Assembly (NCBI RefSeq): GCF_003205615.1
Contig: NZ_PYBV01000058.1
Coordinates: forward strand, 1 to 52,281
Origin: Micromonospora arborensis
Lineage (GTDB): Bacteria; Actinomycetota; Actinomycetes; Mycobacteriales; Micromonosporaceae
Length of the DNA: 52,281 bases
Direction of reading: 5' to 3'
Part shown: piece by piece, positions 34,862 through 43,465 of the stretch
Layout of the letters: each line of letters starts with the position of its first letter
Position numbering within the stretch: the stretch's first letter is position 1
Program-made: the position numbers and the translations under genes
The notes under the pieces: generated by a model
Database searches by the model: none
Told to the model about the DNA's origin: nothing
The model's input: the letters and a program-made list of their open reading frames with translations, nothing else

Positions 34862-34975
34862 CTCTCCTCCTTCGTAAGCCCTGGTACGCGCGGTCGGCCG
34901 GCGCCGATCCAGCGGTCGTGCCAGGTTACCGTCCGGATGCGCTGGCGCCCGCACGGGTGATCTCCGGCGCCCCAT

Positions 34976-35015
34976 GTATCATGATCCTGATACGTATTCG
35001 GGTCCAGATACGAAT
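34976..35015. promoter_or_regulatory. probable MarR operator region
   Basis: GTATCA-TGATCC-TGATAC (34976-34993) is a perfect 6-6-6 palindrome. Directly after it, GATACGTAT and GATACGAAT recur as a direct repeat, and ATTCG...CGAAT gives a second imperfect dyad. The AT-rich block stands out in its GC-rich surroundings and lies between the divergent MarR and aldo/keto reductase genes. Confidence 0.65.
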
Positions 35016-35119
35016 GCACGGTCCGAGCTCGTGTGAAGTGCCTGAGACCAATGAGGATCACCCCGACAGCCCGCGAGCCGCGGCGCACCACCGCACGACG
35101 TCCAGGGAGACGAACCACG

Positions 35120-36073
35120 ATGCACACCACCCTCCTCGGTACCTCCGGACCCGCCATCGGCCGGATCGGCCTCGGCTGCATGGGCATGTCCTGGGCCTAC
35201 GACGAACCCGGCCGGGACGACACCGCTTCGATCGCCGTCATCCACCGCGCCCTGGACCTCGGCGTCAACCTCATCGACACCGCCGATGCCTACGGCCCCT
35301 TCACCAACGAGTACCTGGTCGGCCGCGCCCTGGCCGGCCGGCGCGCGGACGCCGTGCTCGCCACCAAGGTCGGCCTGGTCGTCGACGGCAGCCGCACCAT
35401 GCACCGCAACGGCCGCCCCGAACACATCCGGGCCTCCATCGACGCCTCGCTGCTCCGCCTGGGTACCGACCACGTCGACCTCTACCAGCTGCACCGCGTC
35501 GACCCCGCCGTGGGGCTGGAGGAGTCCTGGGGAGCGCTGGCCGAGGTCGTCAAGGCCGGCAAGGCCCGCGCCATCGGCCTCTCCGAGGTCGGCGTCGAGG
35601 AGATCGAACTAGCCGCCGCCATCCATCCGGTGGCCTCCGTACAGTCCGAGTTCTCGCTCTGGTCCCGCGATGTCCTGGAAAACGGGGTGCTGGCCCACAC
35701 CGCCGCGCGCGGCATCACTCTGCTGCCCTTCTCCCCGCTCGGCCGCGGCTTCCTGACCGGCGCCATCCGCAGCTCCGCCGACCTCCCCCGCGGCGACTGG
35801 CGGCACGGCAGCCCGCGCTTCCAACCCACCGAGATCGACGCCAACCAGGCGCTGGTGGAGCGCATCGAGGCCGTTGCCGCCCGGCTGGAGACCCGCCCGG
35901 CCCAGGTGGCGCTGGCCTGGCTGCTCGCCCAGGGCGGGCACGTCGTGCCCATCCCCGGCACCAAGACCGCGCGCTACCTGGAGCAGAACGCCGCTTCGGC
36001 CGAACTGACCCTGGACGCCGCCACGCTGGCCGAGTTGGACACCCTCCCCGCCCCGTCCGCGCCCCGCTACTGA
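35120..36073 (+). CDS. aldo/keto reductase
   Basis: A 317-residue enzyme from the ATG at 35120, with AGGGAGA nine bases upstream. The TIM-barrel catalytic set is present: D53 and Y58 in NLIDTADAYG, Lys in LATKVGL and His in YQLHRVD. NADPH contacts fall near FSPLGRGFLTGA and VPIPGTKTARYLEQN. It belongs to the Tas/YajO/PdxI-like bacterial group (AKR13-like). It probably reduces aldehydes or quinones. It starts a three-gene plus-strand unit likely controlled by the divergent MarR. Confidence 0.9.
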   Translation: MHTTLLGTSGPAIGRIGLGCMGMSWAYDEPGRDDTASIAVIHRALDLGVNLIDTADAYGPFTNEYLVGRALAGRRADAVLATKVGLVVDGSRTMHRNGRPEHIRASIDASLLRLGTDHVDLYQLHRVDPAVGLEESWGALAEVVKAGKARAIGLSEVGVEEIELAAAIHPVASVQSEFSLWSRDVLENGVLAHTAARGITLLPFSPLGRGFLTGAIRSSADLPRGDWRHGSPRFQPTEIDANQALVERIEAVAARLETRPAQVALAWLLAQGGHVVPIPGTKTARYLEQNAASAELTLDAATLAELDTLPAPSAPRY

Positions 36074-36155
36074 CCCATCCCCGGCGGTGGACACCCTGCC
36101 ACCGCCCGGCGACCCTCCCGTCCCCCCGTCCCGCCCGTGCCAAGGAGCAGACCCC

Positions 36156-37136
36156 ATGCGCGCCATCCTCTTCGACCGCTACGGCGACCCCGATGTCCTC
36201 ATTGAGACCGAACTGCCCGTGCCCGAGCCGGGCCCCGGCCAGATCTCCCTCGACGTCACCTGTGCCGGGGTGAACTTCGCCGAGGTGATGTTCCGCCGTG
36301 GTCAGATCCAGGTCGGCCTGCCGCACGTCCCCGGCCTGGAGGCGACGGGCACGGTGCGCGCCGTCGGCGAAGGCGTCATCGGGCTGCGCCCCGGGCAGCC
36401 GATCAGCGCCCTCACCCTGGACGGCGGCGGCTACGCCGAAGTCGCCCTGGCCCGCGCGGATCTGACGGTCGCGCTGGAGGGCTCACGCGCAGTGGCTGAC
36501 CCGGCCCTCGCCGCCGCCTTCCCCTGCAACGTTCCCGTCGCCCAGGGCCTGCTGGAATCCGCCGCCCGGCTGCTCCCCGGCGAGAGCGTCCTGGTGCTGG
36601 CTGCGGCCGGTGGAGTCGGCACGGCCGCCGCGCAGATCGCCCGCCTCGCGGGTGCCTCCCTGGTGCTCGGCGCCACCGGCACCACGGCCAAGGCCACGTA
36701 CGCCGCCGCCTTCGGCTACGACGAGGTCGTTCCCTACGAGGCGCTGGCCGATCTCGTCGCGGAACGCACTGACGGTCGCGGCGTCGACGTGATCCTCGAC
36801 TCGGTCGGCGGCGAACAGCGCACGAAGGCGGCCGGGATGCTCGCCCCGCTGGGCCGCCAGCTGATCTTCGGTGACGCCGCGCAGCAGGACGAGCCGGTCC
36901 AGCCCAACCACTTCTGGTTCGGCTCCCGGGCGATGGTCGGCTACAACATCGGTGACCTCGCGCACCGCGCCCCGAAGCTCGTCCAGCGGCACCTTGAGCG
37001 GGCCGCGGAGCTCGTCGCCGCCGGAGACGTCCGCGTGGAGGTCACCGAATTCGATCTCGCTGACGCCGCCGAGGCGCACCGCACGCTCGCCGACCGGTCC
37101 TCCACCGGCAAGCTGGTGCTGCGGGTGAACGGCTGA
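36156..37136 (+). CDS. NADPH:quinone reductase-like medium-chain oxidoreductase
   Basis: A 326-residue protein from the ATG at 36156, with AAGGAG eight bases upstream. The N-terminal GroES-like domain reads GVNFAEVMFRRGQ and PHVPGLEATGTV without zinc ligands, and the Rossmann loop is AAAGGVGTAAAQIARL, as in QorA. DSVGGEQR is characteristic of the quinone oxidoreductase group. It is 82 bases after the aldo/keto reductase and five bases before the MBL gene, in the MarR-linked unit. Quinone or enone reduction is likely. Confidence 0.9.
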   Translation: MRAILFDRYGDPDVLIETELPVPEPGPGQISLDVTCAGVNFAEVMFRRGQIQVGLPHVPGLEATGTVRAVGEGVIGLRPGQPISALTLDGGGYAEVALARADLTVALEGSRAVADPALAAAFPCNVPVAQGLLESAARLLPGESVLVLAAAGGVGTAAAQIARLAGASLVLGATGTTAKATYAAAFGYDEVVPYEALADLVAERTDGRGVDVILDSVGGEQRTKAAGMLAPLGRQLIFGDAAQQDEPVQPNHFWFGSRAMVGYNIGDLAHRAPKLVQRHLERAAELVAAGDVRVEVTEFDLADAAEAHRTLADRSSTGKLVLRVNG

Positions 37137-37141
37137 CCGGG

Positions 37142-37816
37142 ATGCTGCTGCTCTCCTTCCCGGCCGGCGGCTTCGGCACCAACTGCTATGTGCTGGCCGC
37201 CGAGCCGGGCGGGCCCTGCCTGATCGTCGACCCTGGACAGGCCGCCACCGCCCCGCTGCTGCGGCTGCTCGCCGAGCACCGGCTCGACCCGGCGGTGGTG
37301 CTGCTCACCCACGGCCACATGGACCACAGCTGGTGCGCCCGCGAACTGTGCGCGGACACCGGCGCGCCGGTCCTGGTGCACGCCGCCGACCGCTTCATGC
37401 TCGCCGACCCGGCCGCCCCCCTGCCCGCCTCCTTCCCCGGCCACCTCCTCGCGGGCTACCCGGAGACCGAGCCGGAGCGGCTGACCCTCCTGGAGGGCTC
37501 CGCCGACCTGGAGCAGGCCGGACTGCGCGTCCGGGCCCACCACAGCCCGGGGCACACCGCCGGCTCGACGATGTTCCGCGTCGATCCGGTCCGGGACGGT
37601 GATCCGTCCCTCCTCTTCACCGGCGACACCCTGCTGGCCGACCGCCTCGGTGACACCGGCCTTCCCGGCGGCAGCCAGGCCCGGTTGGAATCCTCACTAC
37701 GCCGCGTCTGCGGCCCACTGGACGACAACACGATGCTGCTCCCCGGCCACGGCCCGGCAACCGCACTCGGCACCGCCCGCCGCACCCTCCCGCTGCTCGG
37801 GAGCGCCGCGGTCTGA
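37142..37816 (+). CDS. MBL-fold metallo-hydrolase, glyoxalase II-like
   Basis: A 224-residue protein with THGHMDHSW as the HxHxDH metal motif, HHSPGHTAGS for the next His, LFTGDTLLADRLGDTG for the bridging Asp and LLPGHGPAT for the final His. The layout is that of glyoxalase II-type hydrolases acting on thioesters. The ATG at 37142 lies five bases after the quinone reductase stop, so the genes are co-transcribed. With the two reductases it suggests detoxification of reactive carbonyls or their thiol adducts. Confidence 0.88.
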   Translation: MLLLSFPAGGFGTNCYVLAAEPGGPCLIVDPGQAATAPLLRLLAEHRLDPAVVLLTHGHMDHSWCARELCADTGAPVLVHAADRFMLADPAAPLPASFPGHLLAGYPETEPERLTLLEGSADLEQAGLRVRAHHSPGHTAGSTMFRVDPVRDGDPSLLFTGDTLLADRLGDTGLPGGSQARLESSLRRVCGPLDDNTMLLPGHGPATALGTARRTLPLLGSAAV

Positions 37817-37862
37817 CCCTGCGTCGCGCCACAGGGCCTCGACGGAACGACCGTCGGCGCTC

Positions 37863-38624
37863 TCAGGCGGTAGCGCCACCATCGACGACGAGGTCGTGGC
37901 CGACGACGAAGCTGGAGTCGCCTGATGCGAGCCAGACCACAGCGGCGGCCACCTCGGCCGGGTCGCTGACGCGTCTGGCGGGGACGGCGTTCTTGATGCG
38001 GGCGTCGCGGTCGCTCTGGCTCTCGCCCGGCCGGTAGGACATCGGGGTGTCGCTGGCACCGGGGCTGATGGCGTTGATGCGGATGCCGTCGGCGATGTGA
38101 TCGCGTGCTGCCGTCTGGGTCAGCACGCTGACTGCGGCCTTGGAAGCGGCGTACGCAGCCAGGCCGGGGCGGCGGCCGTGAGCGCCGATGTTGGAGGACA
38201 TGTTGACGATGACTCCGCCGCCGTTGCCGCGCATGTGGGCGATCTCGTGTTTCATCGTCAGGAAGACCCCGGTCAGGTTGGTGTCCAGCACTGCCCGCCA
38301 GGTGTCCTCGTCGAGATCGGCGACCGGGGCGCTGCCGCCGAAGATGCCGGCGCTGTTGAACGCGATGTGGAGCCCGCCGTGGCGGCGCACGATCTCGGTG
38401 ATCATCGCCGCGACCTGGTCGCTGTCCGTGACGTCGGCGGTGACCCAGTCGACCGTGCCGTCGTGAGCGTGGATCCGGGTCGCGGCTTCGGCCAGCTTCT
38501 CCGGGTCGCGGCCGACGAGTACCACGGTGGCTCCGAGGTCGACGAACGCCTGCGCGGTGGCGCCGGCGATGACTCCGGCTCCGCCGGTGATCAGCACAAC
38601 CTTGCCGTCGAAGCGTGCGCTCAT
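37863..38624 (-). CDS. short-chain dehydrogenase/reductase
   Basis: A 253-residue classical SDR: ITGGAGVIAGATAQAF as cofactor loop, FNSAGIFGG (the NNAG equivalent), SSNIG, Y-A-A-S-K catalytic pair and the C-terminal VVDGGATA. The ATG at 38624 is preferred over the upstream GTG at 38666 because AAGGGA is properly placed. It is 60 bases from the MFS gene on the same strand, so it may be co-transcribed with the exporter and its TetR. Substrate unknown. Confidence 0.88.
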   Translation of the reverse strand: MSARFDGKVVLITGGAGVIAGATAQAFVDLGATVVLVGRDPEKLAEAATRIHAHDGTVDWVTADVTDSDQVAAMITEIVRRHGGLHIAFNSAGIFGGSAPVADLDEDTWRAVLDTNLTGVFLTMKHEIAHMRGNGGGVIVNMSSNIGAHGRRPGLAAYAASKAAVSVLTQTAARDHIADGIRINAISPGASDTPMSYRPGESQSDRDARIKNAVPARRVSDPAEVAAAVVWLASGDSSFVVGHDLVVDGGATA

Positions 38625-38683
38625 GATGGGGTTCCCTTCACTAACTAATTGGATTTCGTGGGACACCGCTGACGGCGGTCGGC

Positions 38684-40003
38684 TCAGTGATTGCGATGGG
38701 TCGCGACCAGACTCGCCGGAACAGCCGCGGTGAGAACCGCGGCTACGGTGAGGAGGGCTGGGGTGTGGCCGTGGGTGTGCGCCACAGGCGCGACGAGGGC
38801 CAGGACCAGCGGTGGACCTATCTCCATGGCGGTGTTGGTCAGGCCCCCGGCCGGTCCGCGCTGAGTGTCGTCAGCACCAGGCATCCCGGCCACCGTTGCC
38901 GCCGACAGTACGATCCCGGTGCCGAGGGGTGCCGTCAGCAGCCCCGGCAGTTGGATCCCGGAGTGGGGACCGGCGCGACTGAGCAGCAGCGTTCCGACTA
39001 CGGCGACGACAAGTCCGAGAGCCAGCACCGTGCGGGCCGGCAAACGGTGGAGCAGCTGCGCGGCGGCCGGCCCAGCGGTCAGGGCCGCCAGCGCGGGCGG
39101 AATGAACGCCGTCGAGATCGCCGCCGGAGTGTGGCCGGTATCGGCCAGTTGCAGGGTCAACAGGTAGTACAGCGAGGCCAACGCGCCGCCAGCGACCAGG
39201 ATCGCTACCAGCCCCGACGCCGTCTGCAGGGTGACCTTTGGGAGCAACGGTGCGGTTGAGCGACGCTGTGTGACAGCGAAGCCGATCAACAACGCCGCAC
39301 CCGTGGCGGCCAGGAGCACTGATTCGGCACCGAGCCCATAGATCAGCGCGGTCAGTCCGGCGACGACCAGCACGGTACACAGCGGATCGATCCTCGCCGG
39401 CCGTCGCGCGAGCCCGCCTGGCACCAGTCGGCCCACCATGACGGCCGCGACGACCGCGATCAGCCCCGGCGGTGCGAACAGCCAACGCCACGACACCTCG
39501 ACCACTGGCCCGGACAGGACCATTCCCACGCTCGCCCCGGTCGCTGCCAGCCCGCCCCACAGCGCGGTCGCCCGAGCCCGCTGCCGCTCGCCAGCGAACA
39601 CGATCGGGATCAACGCCATCGCCGCCGGAACCGCGAACGCTGCCCCCACGCCCTGTGCGAACCGCGCCGCAACAAGCATCGTCACGCCGTTCGCACCCGC
39701 CGCCGCCACCGAGGCCGCCGCGAACACCGCCAGCGCGCCCAACAGCGTACGGCGGTGCCCGAACCGGTCGGCGACGTTCCCGGCCACCAGCAGCAGCGCC
39801 CCGAAGGCGACGCTGTACGAGGTCGATACCACCACCAGGGCAGGAGAACTCAACGCCCATTGCCGCTGCAGCTGCGGCAATGCCACCGTCAGCATCGTGA
39901 TTGACGCGATCAACGCCACCTGCACCGCCGCCAGCGCTGCGAACGCCGACCCAGCGCGTCGGACCAGCGCTGCGGGCACGGCGTTGGCGGGTACCGCAGA
40001 CAT
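38684..40003 (-). CDS. MFS transporter, 12-14 helix drug-exporter type
   Basis: A 439-residue membrane protein starting at the ATG at 40003, with GGAG six to seven bases upstream. Motif A appears as GNVADRFGHRRTLLG between helices 2 and 3, and GLAATGASVGMVLSGPV resembles motif C of drug antiporters. Around 12 to 13 hydrophobic segments can be counted. It probably exports a hydrophobic toxic compound with proton antiport. The TetR gene lies directly upstream on the same strand, with an operator-like site between. Confidence 0.88.
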   Translation of the reverse strand: MSAVPANAVPAALVRRAGSAFAALAAVQVALIASITMLTVALPQLQRQWALSSPALVVVSTSYSVAFGALLLVAGNVADRFGHRRTLLGALAVFAAASVAAAGANGVTMLVAARFAQGVGAAFAVPAAMALIPIVFAGERQRARATALWGGLAATGASVGMVLSGPVVEVSWRWLFAPPGLIAVVAAVMVGRLVPGGLARRPARIDPLCTVLVVAGLTALIYGLGAESVLLAATGAALLIGFAVTQRRSTAPLLPKVTLQTASGLVAILVAGGALASLYYLLTLQLADTGHTPAAISTAFIPPALAALTAGPAAAQLLHRLPARTVLALGLVVAVVGTLLLSRAGPHSGIQLPGLLTAPLGTGIVLSAATVAGMPGADDTQRGPAGGLTNTAMEIGPPLVLALVAPVAHTHGHTPALLTVAAVLTAAVPASLVATHRNH

Positions 40004-40017
40004 GATCGTCTCCGCAA

Positions 40018-40040
40018 TTCTAGAACGATTGGTCTTGAAT
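40018..40040. promoter_or_regulatory. operator-like site before the MFS gene
   Basis: TCTAGAACGATTGGTCT is a degenerate copy of the palindrome seen before the TetR gene (TCTAGACCGAGCGGTC at 40698-40712). The two sites share TCTAGA, CGA and GGTC, suggesting the same TetR binds both. Confidence 0.45.
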
Positions 40041-40095
40041 ATGGCCCGAAAATGCGCCCCGTCCAAACCGGGCGGGGCGGCGAGGGACAGCCGAT

Positions 40096-40677
40096 TCAGC
40101 CGAGCATCGACAGGGCTACCCGGGCCGCGTCACGCAACCGCGCGCTCGGATCGGGCGCCCGCCCGAGCACCCGCACCCCCTGGAAGAAGACCAGCAGGAA
40201 CCGTGCCAGCGCCCGAGGATCGACATCCGGTGGCAACTCGCCCTGCGCTCTGGCTCGCAGCAACGCCGAGGTCAGTGCGATCTCCAGATGCGCCCAGCTC
40301 GCCTCCACCAGCCGGGCCACCCGCTCCTCACGGGCGGCGAGTTCGACCGCGCTGTTGACGACCATGCAGCCCCACTGCCGGTCGTCATCGGCCTCCTCGG
40401 CCACATACCGCTCGACCAGCGCCCGAACGGCCGGCAACACCGGCCCTGACTGCGACAACTCCGTCATGATCTTCGGATCGGTCAGGTCCAGATAGCGCCG
40501 CAACGCCTTGGCGTACAACTCGCCCTTGCTGCCGAAGGTCGCGTAGATGCTGGCCTTGGCGATCCCCAGGTGCTCGACCAGATCCGCCATCGACGTCGCC
40601 TCGTAGCCGCACTCCCAGAACAACTCCAGCGCCCGCTGCAACACGACATCCGGGTCGAATTCCTTGGTCCTCGCCAC
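40096..40677 (-). CDS. TetR/AcrR-family transcriptional repressor
   Basis: A 193-residue regulator starting MARTKEFDPDVVLQRALELF. The helix-turn-helix is ATSMADLVEHLGIAKASIYATFGSKGELY. The C-terminal domain resembles the TetR_C_16/YxaF-like group (CMVVNSAVELAAREERVARL). It lies 92 bases upstream of the MFS start on the same strand, and both promoters carry related palindromes, so it likely represses itself and the exporter, perhaps also the SDR beyond. Confidence 0.9.
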   Translation of the reverse strand: MARTKEFDPDVVLQRALELFWECGYEATSMADLVEHLGIAKASIYATFGSKGELYAKALRRYLDLTDPKIMTELSQSGPVLPAVRALVERYVAEEADDDRQWGCMVVNSAVELAAREERVARLVEASWAHLEIALTSALLRARAQGELPPDVDPRALARFLLVFFQGVRVLGRAPDPSARLRDAARVALSMLG

Positions 40678-40697
40678 ATCAGGGACCCTACACTTAT

Positions 40698-40712
40698 CTA
40701 GACCGAGCGGTC
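40698..40712. promoter_or_regulatory. TetR autoregulatory operator
   Basis: GACCG-AG-CGGTC at 40701-40712 is a perfect palindrome, extended by TCTA on one side, lying about 25 bases upstream of the TetR start. A related site precedes the MFS gene. Confidence 0.6.
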
Positions 40713-40733
40713 AAAATAGGGGCGGTCGGCTGC

Positions 40734-41501
40734 CTACGCGGCGATCTCGTCGCGTACCCGTTGCTGGAAGGCGCGCGCCTGCGCCCCGGTGGGCGGCGGT
40801 GCACCGTGCCGCGCGGCGACGGCCCGACGGATCACCTCGGCCGGGTCACCAGCGTCGATCAGCCGCTGACCGGCCGCGACCTTGGCCAGCCACACGCCGT
40901 CGCGGTGCCGCACCAGCGACCTGCACGCACCGAGCACCGCGTCCTCCGTGCCGGGTGCGGGCTGGTCGTCCGGCGGTGTCGGCAGGGCCAGCCACCAGGA
41001 GAGCGCCTCGGTGAGCAGGAGACGCAGGTCGGCCGGGGCGAGGTCGGCGAAGGTCTCCCCCGCTGGCGGGCCGAGCAGCGGCAGTCCACTCTGGTGCAGG
41101 ATGCTGCGATCCAGCCCGTACCAGAAGCGGCCGTCGGCGGCGGGCCGGTCGGCGGGGTCGAGGGTGCACCGGAACGGCATGCGGGACCCGGTGTTCAGCT
41201 CGACCTCGAAGGCGGGTTCCGGGGTGCCGGAGGCGGCCACCTCACGCCGGTACGCGACCAACTCCAACCCGCGCGCCGGGCAGGGCAGGGCCTCGTGTCG
41301 TAGCCGCGCCACCAACGCCCGCTTGGCGGCGCCGGTGAGTGGCCCGGCGCTGACCAGCGCGACGTCCACGTCGCTGCGGCCGGCCTGGTACGCGCCGAGC
41401 CCCACCGAGCCGGCCGCGTACGCGCCGACGAGGTCGGCCCCGCGGACGTCCCGGGCGGCGGTGACCAGGTCGTCGAGGTAACGCTGAAGATCGGAGTCCA
41501 C
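40734..41501 (-). CDS. nucleotidyltransferase, aminoglycoside adenylyltransferase-like
   Basis: A 255-residue protein from the GTG at 41501. The nucleotidyltransferase motif reads AAGSVGLGAYQAGRSDVDVALV, the GS-x(n)-SDxD pattern that binds Mg-ATP. The C-terminal helical domain contains LLTEALSWWLALPTP and VLGACRSLVRHRDGVWLAK, matching DUF4111/AadA-type ANT(3'') enzymes. The family adenylylates streptomycin or spectinomycin; chromosomal actinomycete members may have other substrates. No neighbouring biosynthetic gene supports a resistance role, so the activity is only family-based. Confidence 0.82.
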   Translation of the reverse strand: MDSDLQRYLDDLVTAARDVRGADLVGAYAAGSVGLGAYQAGRSDVDVALVSAGPLTGAAKRALVARLRHEALPCPARGLELVAYRREVAASGTPEPAFEVELNTGSRMPFRCTLDPADRPAADGRFWYGLDRSILHQSGLPLLGPPAGETFADLAPADLRLLLTEALSWWLALPTPPDDQPAPGTEDAVLGACRSLVRHRDGVWLAKVAAGQRLIDAGDPAEVIRRAVAARHGAPPPTGAQARAFQQRVRDEIAA

Positions 41502-41537
41502 GAGCCATCTTGACGCACGGGTCGGAGCCGGGCGGGA

Positions 41538-42878
41538 CTACCCCGCGTAGAGCAGCAGCAGGCCGGCGACGGTGTACGCGACCATCAGCGCCAGCAGCGG
41601 AAGTTGACCGGCCACCGCCCGGGCCCGGGGGAACAGGTACAGGGCGCGGTCGTGGGCGAGCAGGGTCCCGAGCAGGTGCCCGAGGATGATGACGGTGATC
41701 TGGAGGGTGGCCACCCCGGAGGGCGTGACCAGACCGGTGTGCGGCTCCCAACCGGCGGTGCCGAGCCAGTTGGCGCCGGTGCCCAGGGGGTCGGAGAGCA
41801 GCGCGACGGTGCGCTGGCCTTCCAGGATCAACAGCGAGTAGTAGTGCGCCACCACGTAGCCGACCGCGATCGGCACGATCGAGTGGGCGATCTCGCCGGG
41901 CACACCACGGGCCTCGGCCGGGTCGGCCCGGCCGATCCGGGCCGCGGCTGCGGTCGCGAGCAGGTACGCCACCGCGACGGCGGCGATGACCAGGACCAGT
42001 CCGCCGCTGCCGGTGACCGCCGGGTGCAGGCCGTTCTCCTGGCTGAAACGCAGCCAGCCCGGCGCGTTGGACAGGCTGTCGAACATGGTCGAGCCGAGCA
42101 GCACGATCACCACGGCGACCAGCCCGGGGCGGGGCCGCAGCCCGGCGATCCCGTCGAGCGGGTTGCGCCACACCAGCACGTCGTCCGCGGCCCGGCCGAG
42201 CGGGGCGAGCTGACCGATCAGGCCGCTGTACACCTCGAACGGGTCGGCCCGGTCGAACCAGCCGGCGCCGAACAACGCCGCCCCGACCAGCATGACCACC
42301 GCGTACCCGGCGAGCCAGACGCTGATGACCGGCAGGGTGGCCCGGTCGGGTGCGACCAGCTCCAGCCAGACGAACCCGAACAGCGTGGCGGCGGCTGGCC
42401 ACACCCCCACGCCGGCGGGCAGCTCCCGGACCCCACGGTCCGGGTCGCGCCGCGCGGCCAGCGCCGCGAGCAGGTGCACCGTACGCAGCGGGTTGACCGC
42501 CCGCCAGACCGGGCCGAGCAGCAGCGACAGCGGTGCCAGCCCGACCCAGAGCAGCACGTAGAGCGTGCCGGCCGTCGGGTTGTCCGCGGTGTCCGGCCCG
42601 CCCAGCAGGCCCAGGCAGAACCAGGCGGCGGCGAGCAGGCCGAGCCCGCGCAGCGCCCACCGGAACGTGGGTGCGTCGACGAGCCGGGCCAGCCATTGCG
42701 GCACCGGGCGGCCACCCGTCGCGTCCCGGTCGAGTCGGGGCTCACGCCAGAGCAGACCCAGCGCCAAAAACGTGACGACGAGGGTGAGCGCGGCGGCGAC
42801 GACGAGCTGCGGCAGTGTGATCGGCAGGTCCTGGCGGCCGCCGACGCCGTGCGCCAGCAGCGTTCGGGCGGCAGTCAT
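41538..42878 (-). CDS. polytopic membrane protein beside the cupredoxin/CopC genes
   Basis: A 446-residue protein with about ten to eleven hydrophobic helices and a periplasmic-looking loop with SGLIGQLAPLGRAADDVLVW. Conserved-looking histidines occur in VVAHYYSLLIL and ILGHLLGTLLAHDRAL, which could bind metal or haem. Its ATG at 42878 is five bases from the stop of the cupredoxin lipoprotein gene, so they form an operon. Similar actinobacterial proteins are annotated only as hypothetical. A copper transport or electron transfer role is an inference from neighbours. Confidence 0.78.
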   Translation of the reverse strand: MTAARTLLAHGVGGRQDLPITLPQLVVAAALTLVVTFLALGLLWREPRLDRDATGGRPVPQWLARLVDAPTFRWALRGLGLLAAAWFCLGLLGGPDTADNPTAGTLYVLLWVGLAPLSLLLGPVWRAVNPLRTVHLLAALAARRDPDRGVRELPAGVGVWPAAATLFGFVWLELVAPDRATLPVISVWLAGYAVVMLVGAALFGAGWFDRADPFEVYSGLIGQLAPLGRAADDVLVWRNPLDGIAGLRPRPGLVAVVIVLLGSTMFDSLSNAPGWLRFSQENGLHPAVTGSGGLVLVIAAVAVAYLLATAAAARIGRADPAEARGVPGEIAHSIVPIAVGYVVAHYYSLLILEGQRTVALLSDPLGTGANWLGTAGWEPHTGLVTPSGVATLQITVIILGHLLGTLLAHDRALYLFPRARAVAGQLPLLALMVAYTVAGLLLLYAG

Positions 42879-42883
42879 GTCGC

Positions 42884-43363
42884 TCAGCGGACGACGAGCT
42901 GGAACAACACCAGCCCGGTCTCGTGTGTCTCCACCTCGAACAGTCCGGTCTTGTCGGCCCGGAACTCCACCGAGGCGGGAGTGCGGGCCGGCAGTCGAGC
43001 GCCCAGGTCGTAGCCGTGCACGTGCAGCTCGTCCGCCACGTCCGAGGTGACCGTGATCCGGACCAGCTTGCCCTTGTCCACGGTGATCCGCCCGGTCGGC
43101 GGAAAAACCCGCCGCTTCGCGATCGTCACGACGATCTCGCGGTCCACGACCGGGGTGCTGGCGCTGGCGCTGGGTGTGGGGCTGGGTGTGGGGCTGGCCG
43201 CCGAGGCCGGCGCGGTGGTGGCGGCGCTCGGCGGGGCGGCGGACGTGGCCGCCGCGGAGGGGGTCGCCCCGGACGGGTCGTCGCCCTGCCCGCAGCCCGT
43301 GACGAGCAGGGCGGTGAGGACACCGGCGGCGAGGGCGGTCAAGGTGCGGGTACGGACGGACAC
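42884..43363 (-). CDS. cupredoxin-like lipoprotein
   Basis: A 159-residue protein from the GTG at 43363. The signal peptide ends in LLVTGC with Cys24 as lipid attachment site. A Ser/Thr/Ala/Pro linker of ~45 residues follows, then a beta-sandwich reading EIVVTIAKRRVFPPTGRITVDKGKLVRITV and DELHVHGYDL. The typical type-1 copper set (His, Cys, His, Met) is incomplete: the mature domain has no Cys, and ETHETGLVLFQLVVR takes the usual copper-loop position. It may bind copper through HVHGYD and HETG or be structural. It is divergent from the CopC gene. Confidence 0.82.
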   Translation of the reverse strand: MSVRTRTLTALAAGVLTALLVTGCGQGDDPSGATPSAAATSAAPPSAATTAPASAASPTPSPTPSASASTPVVDREIVVTIAKRRVFPPTGRITVDKGKLVRITVTSDVADELHVHGYDLGARLPARTPASVEFRADKTGLFEVETHETGLVLFQLVVR

Positions 43364-43465
43364 GGGCGGACTCCGAACGACGCGAGGGGACGGGTGTCGG
43401 GTTGATCGTCGGGGAGGAGAACTCTACGTCTTGTTCGGCGGCGAGGAAATGACCATGATGAACGA

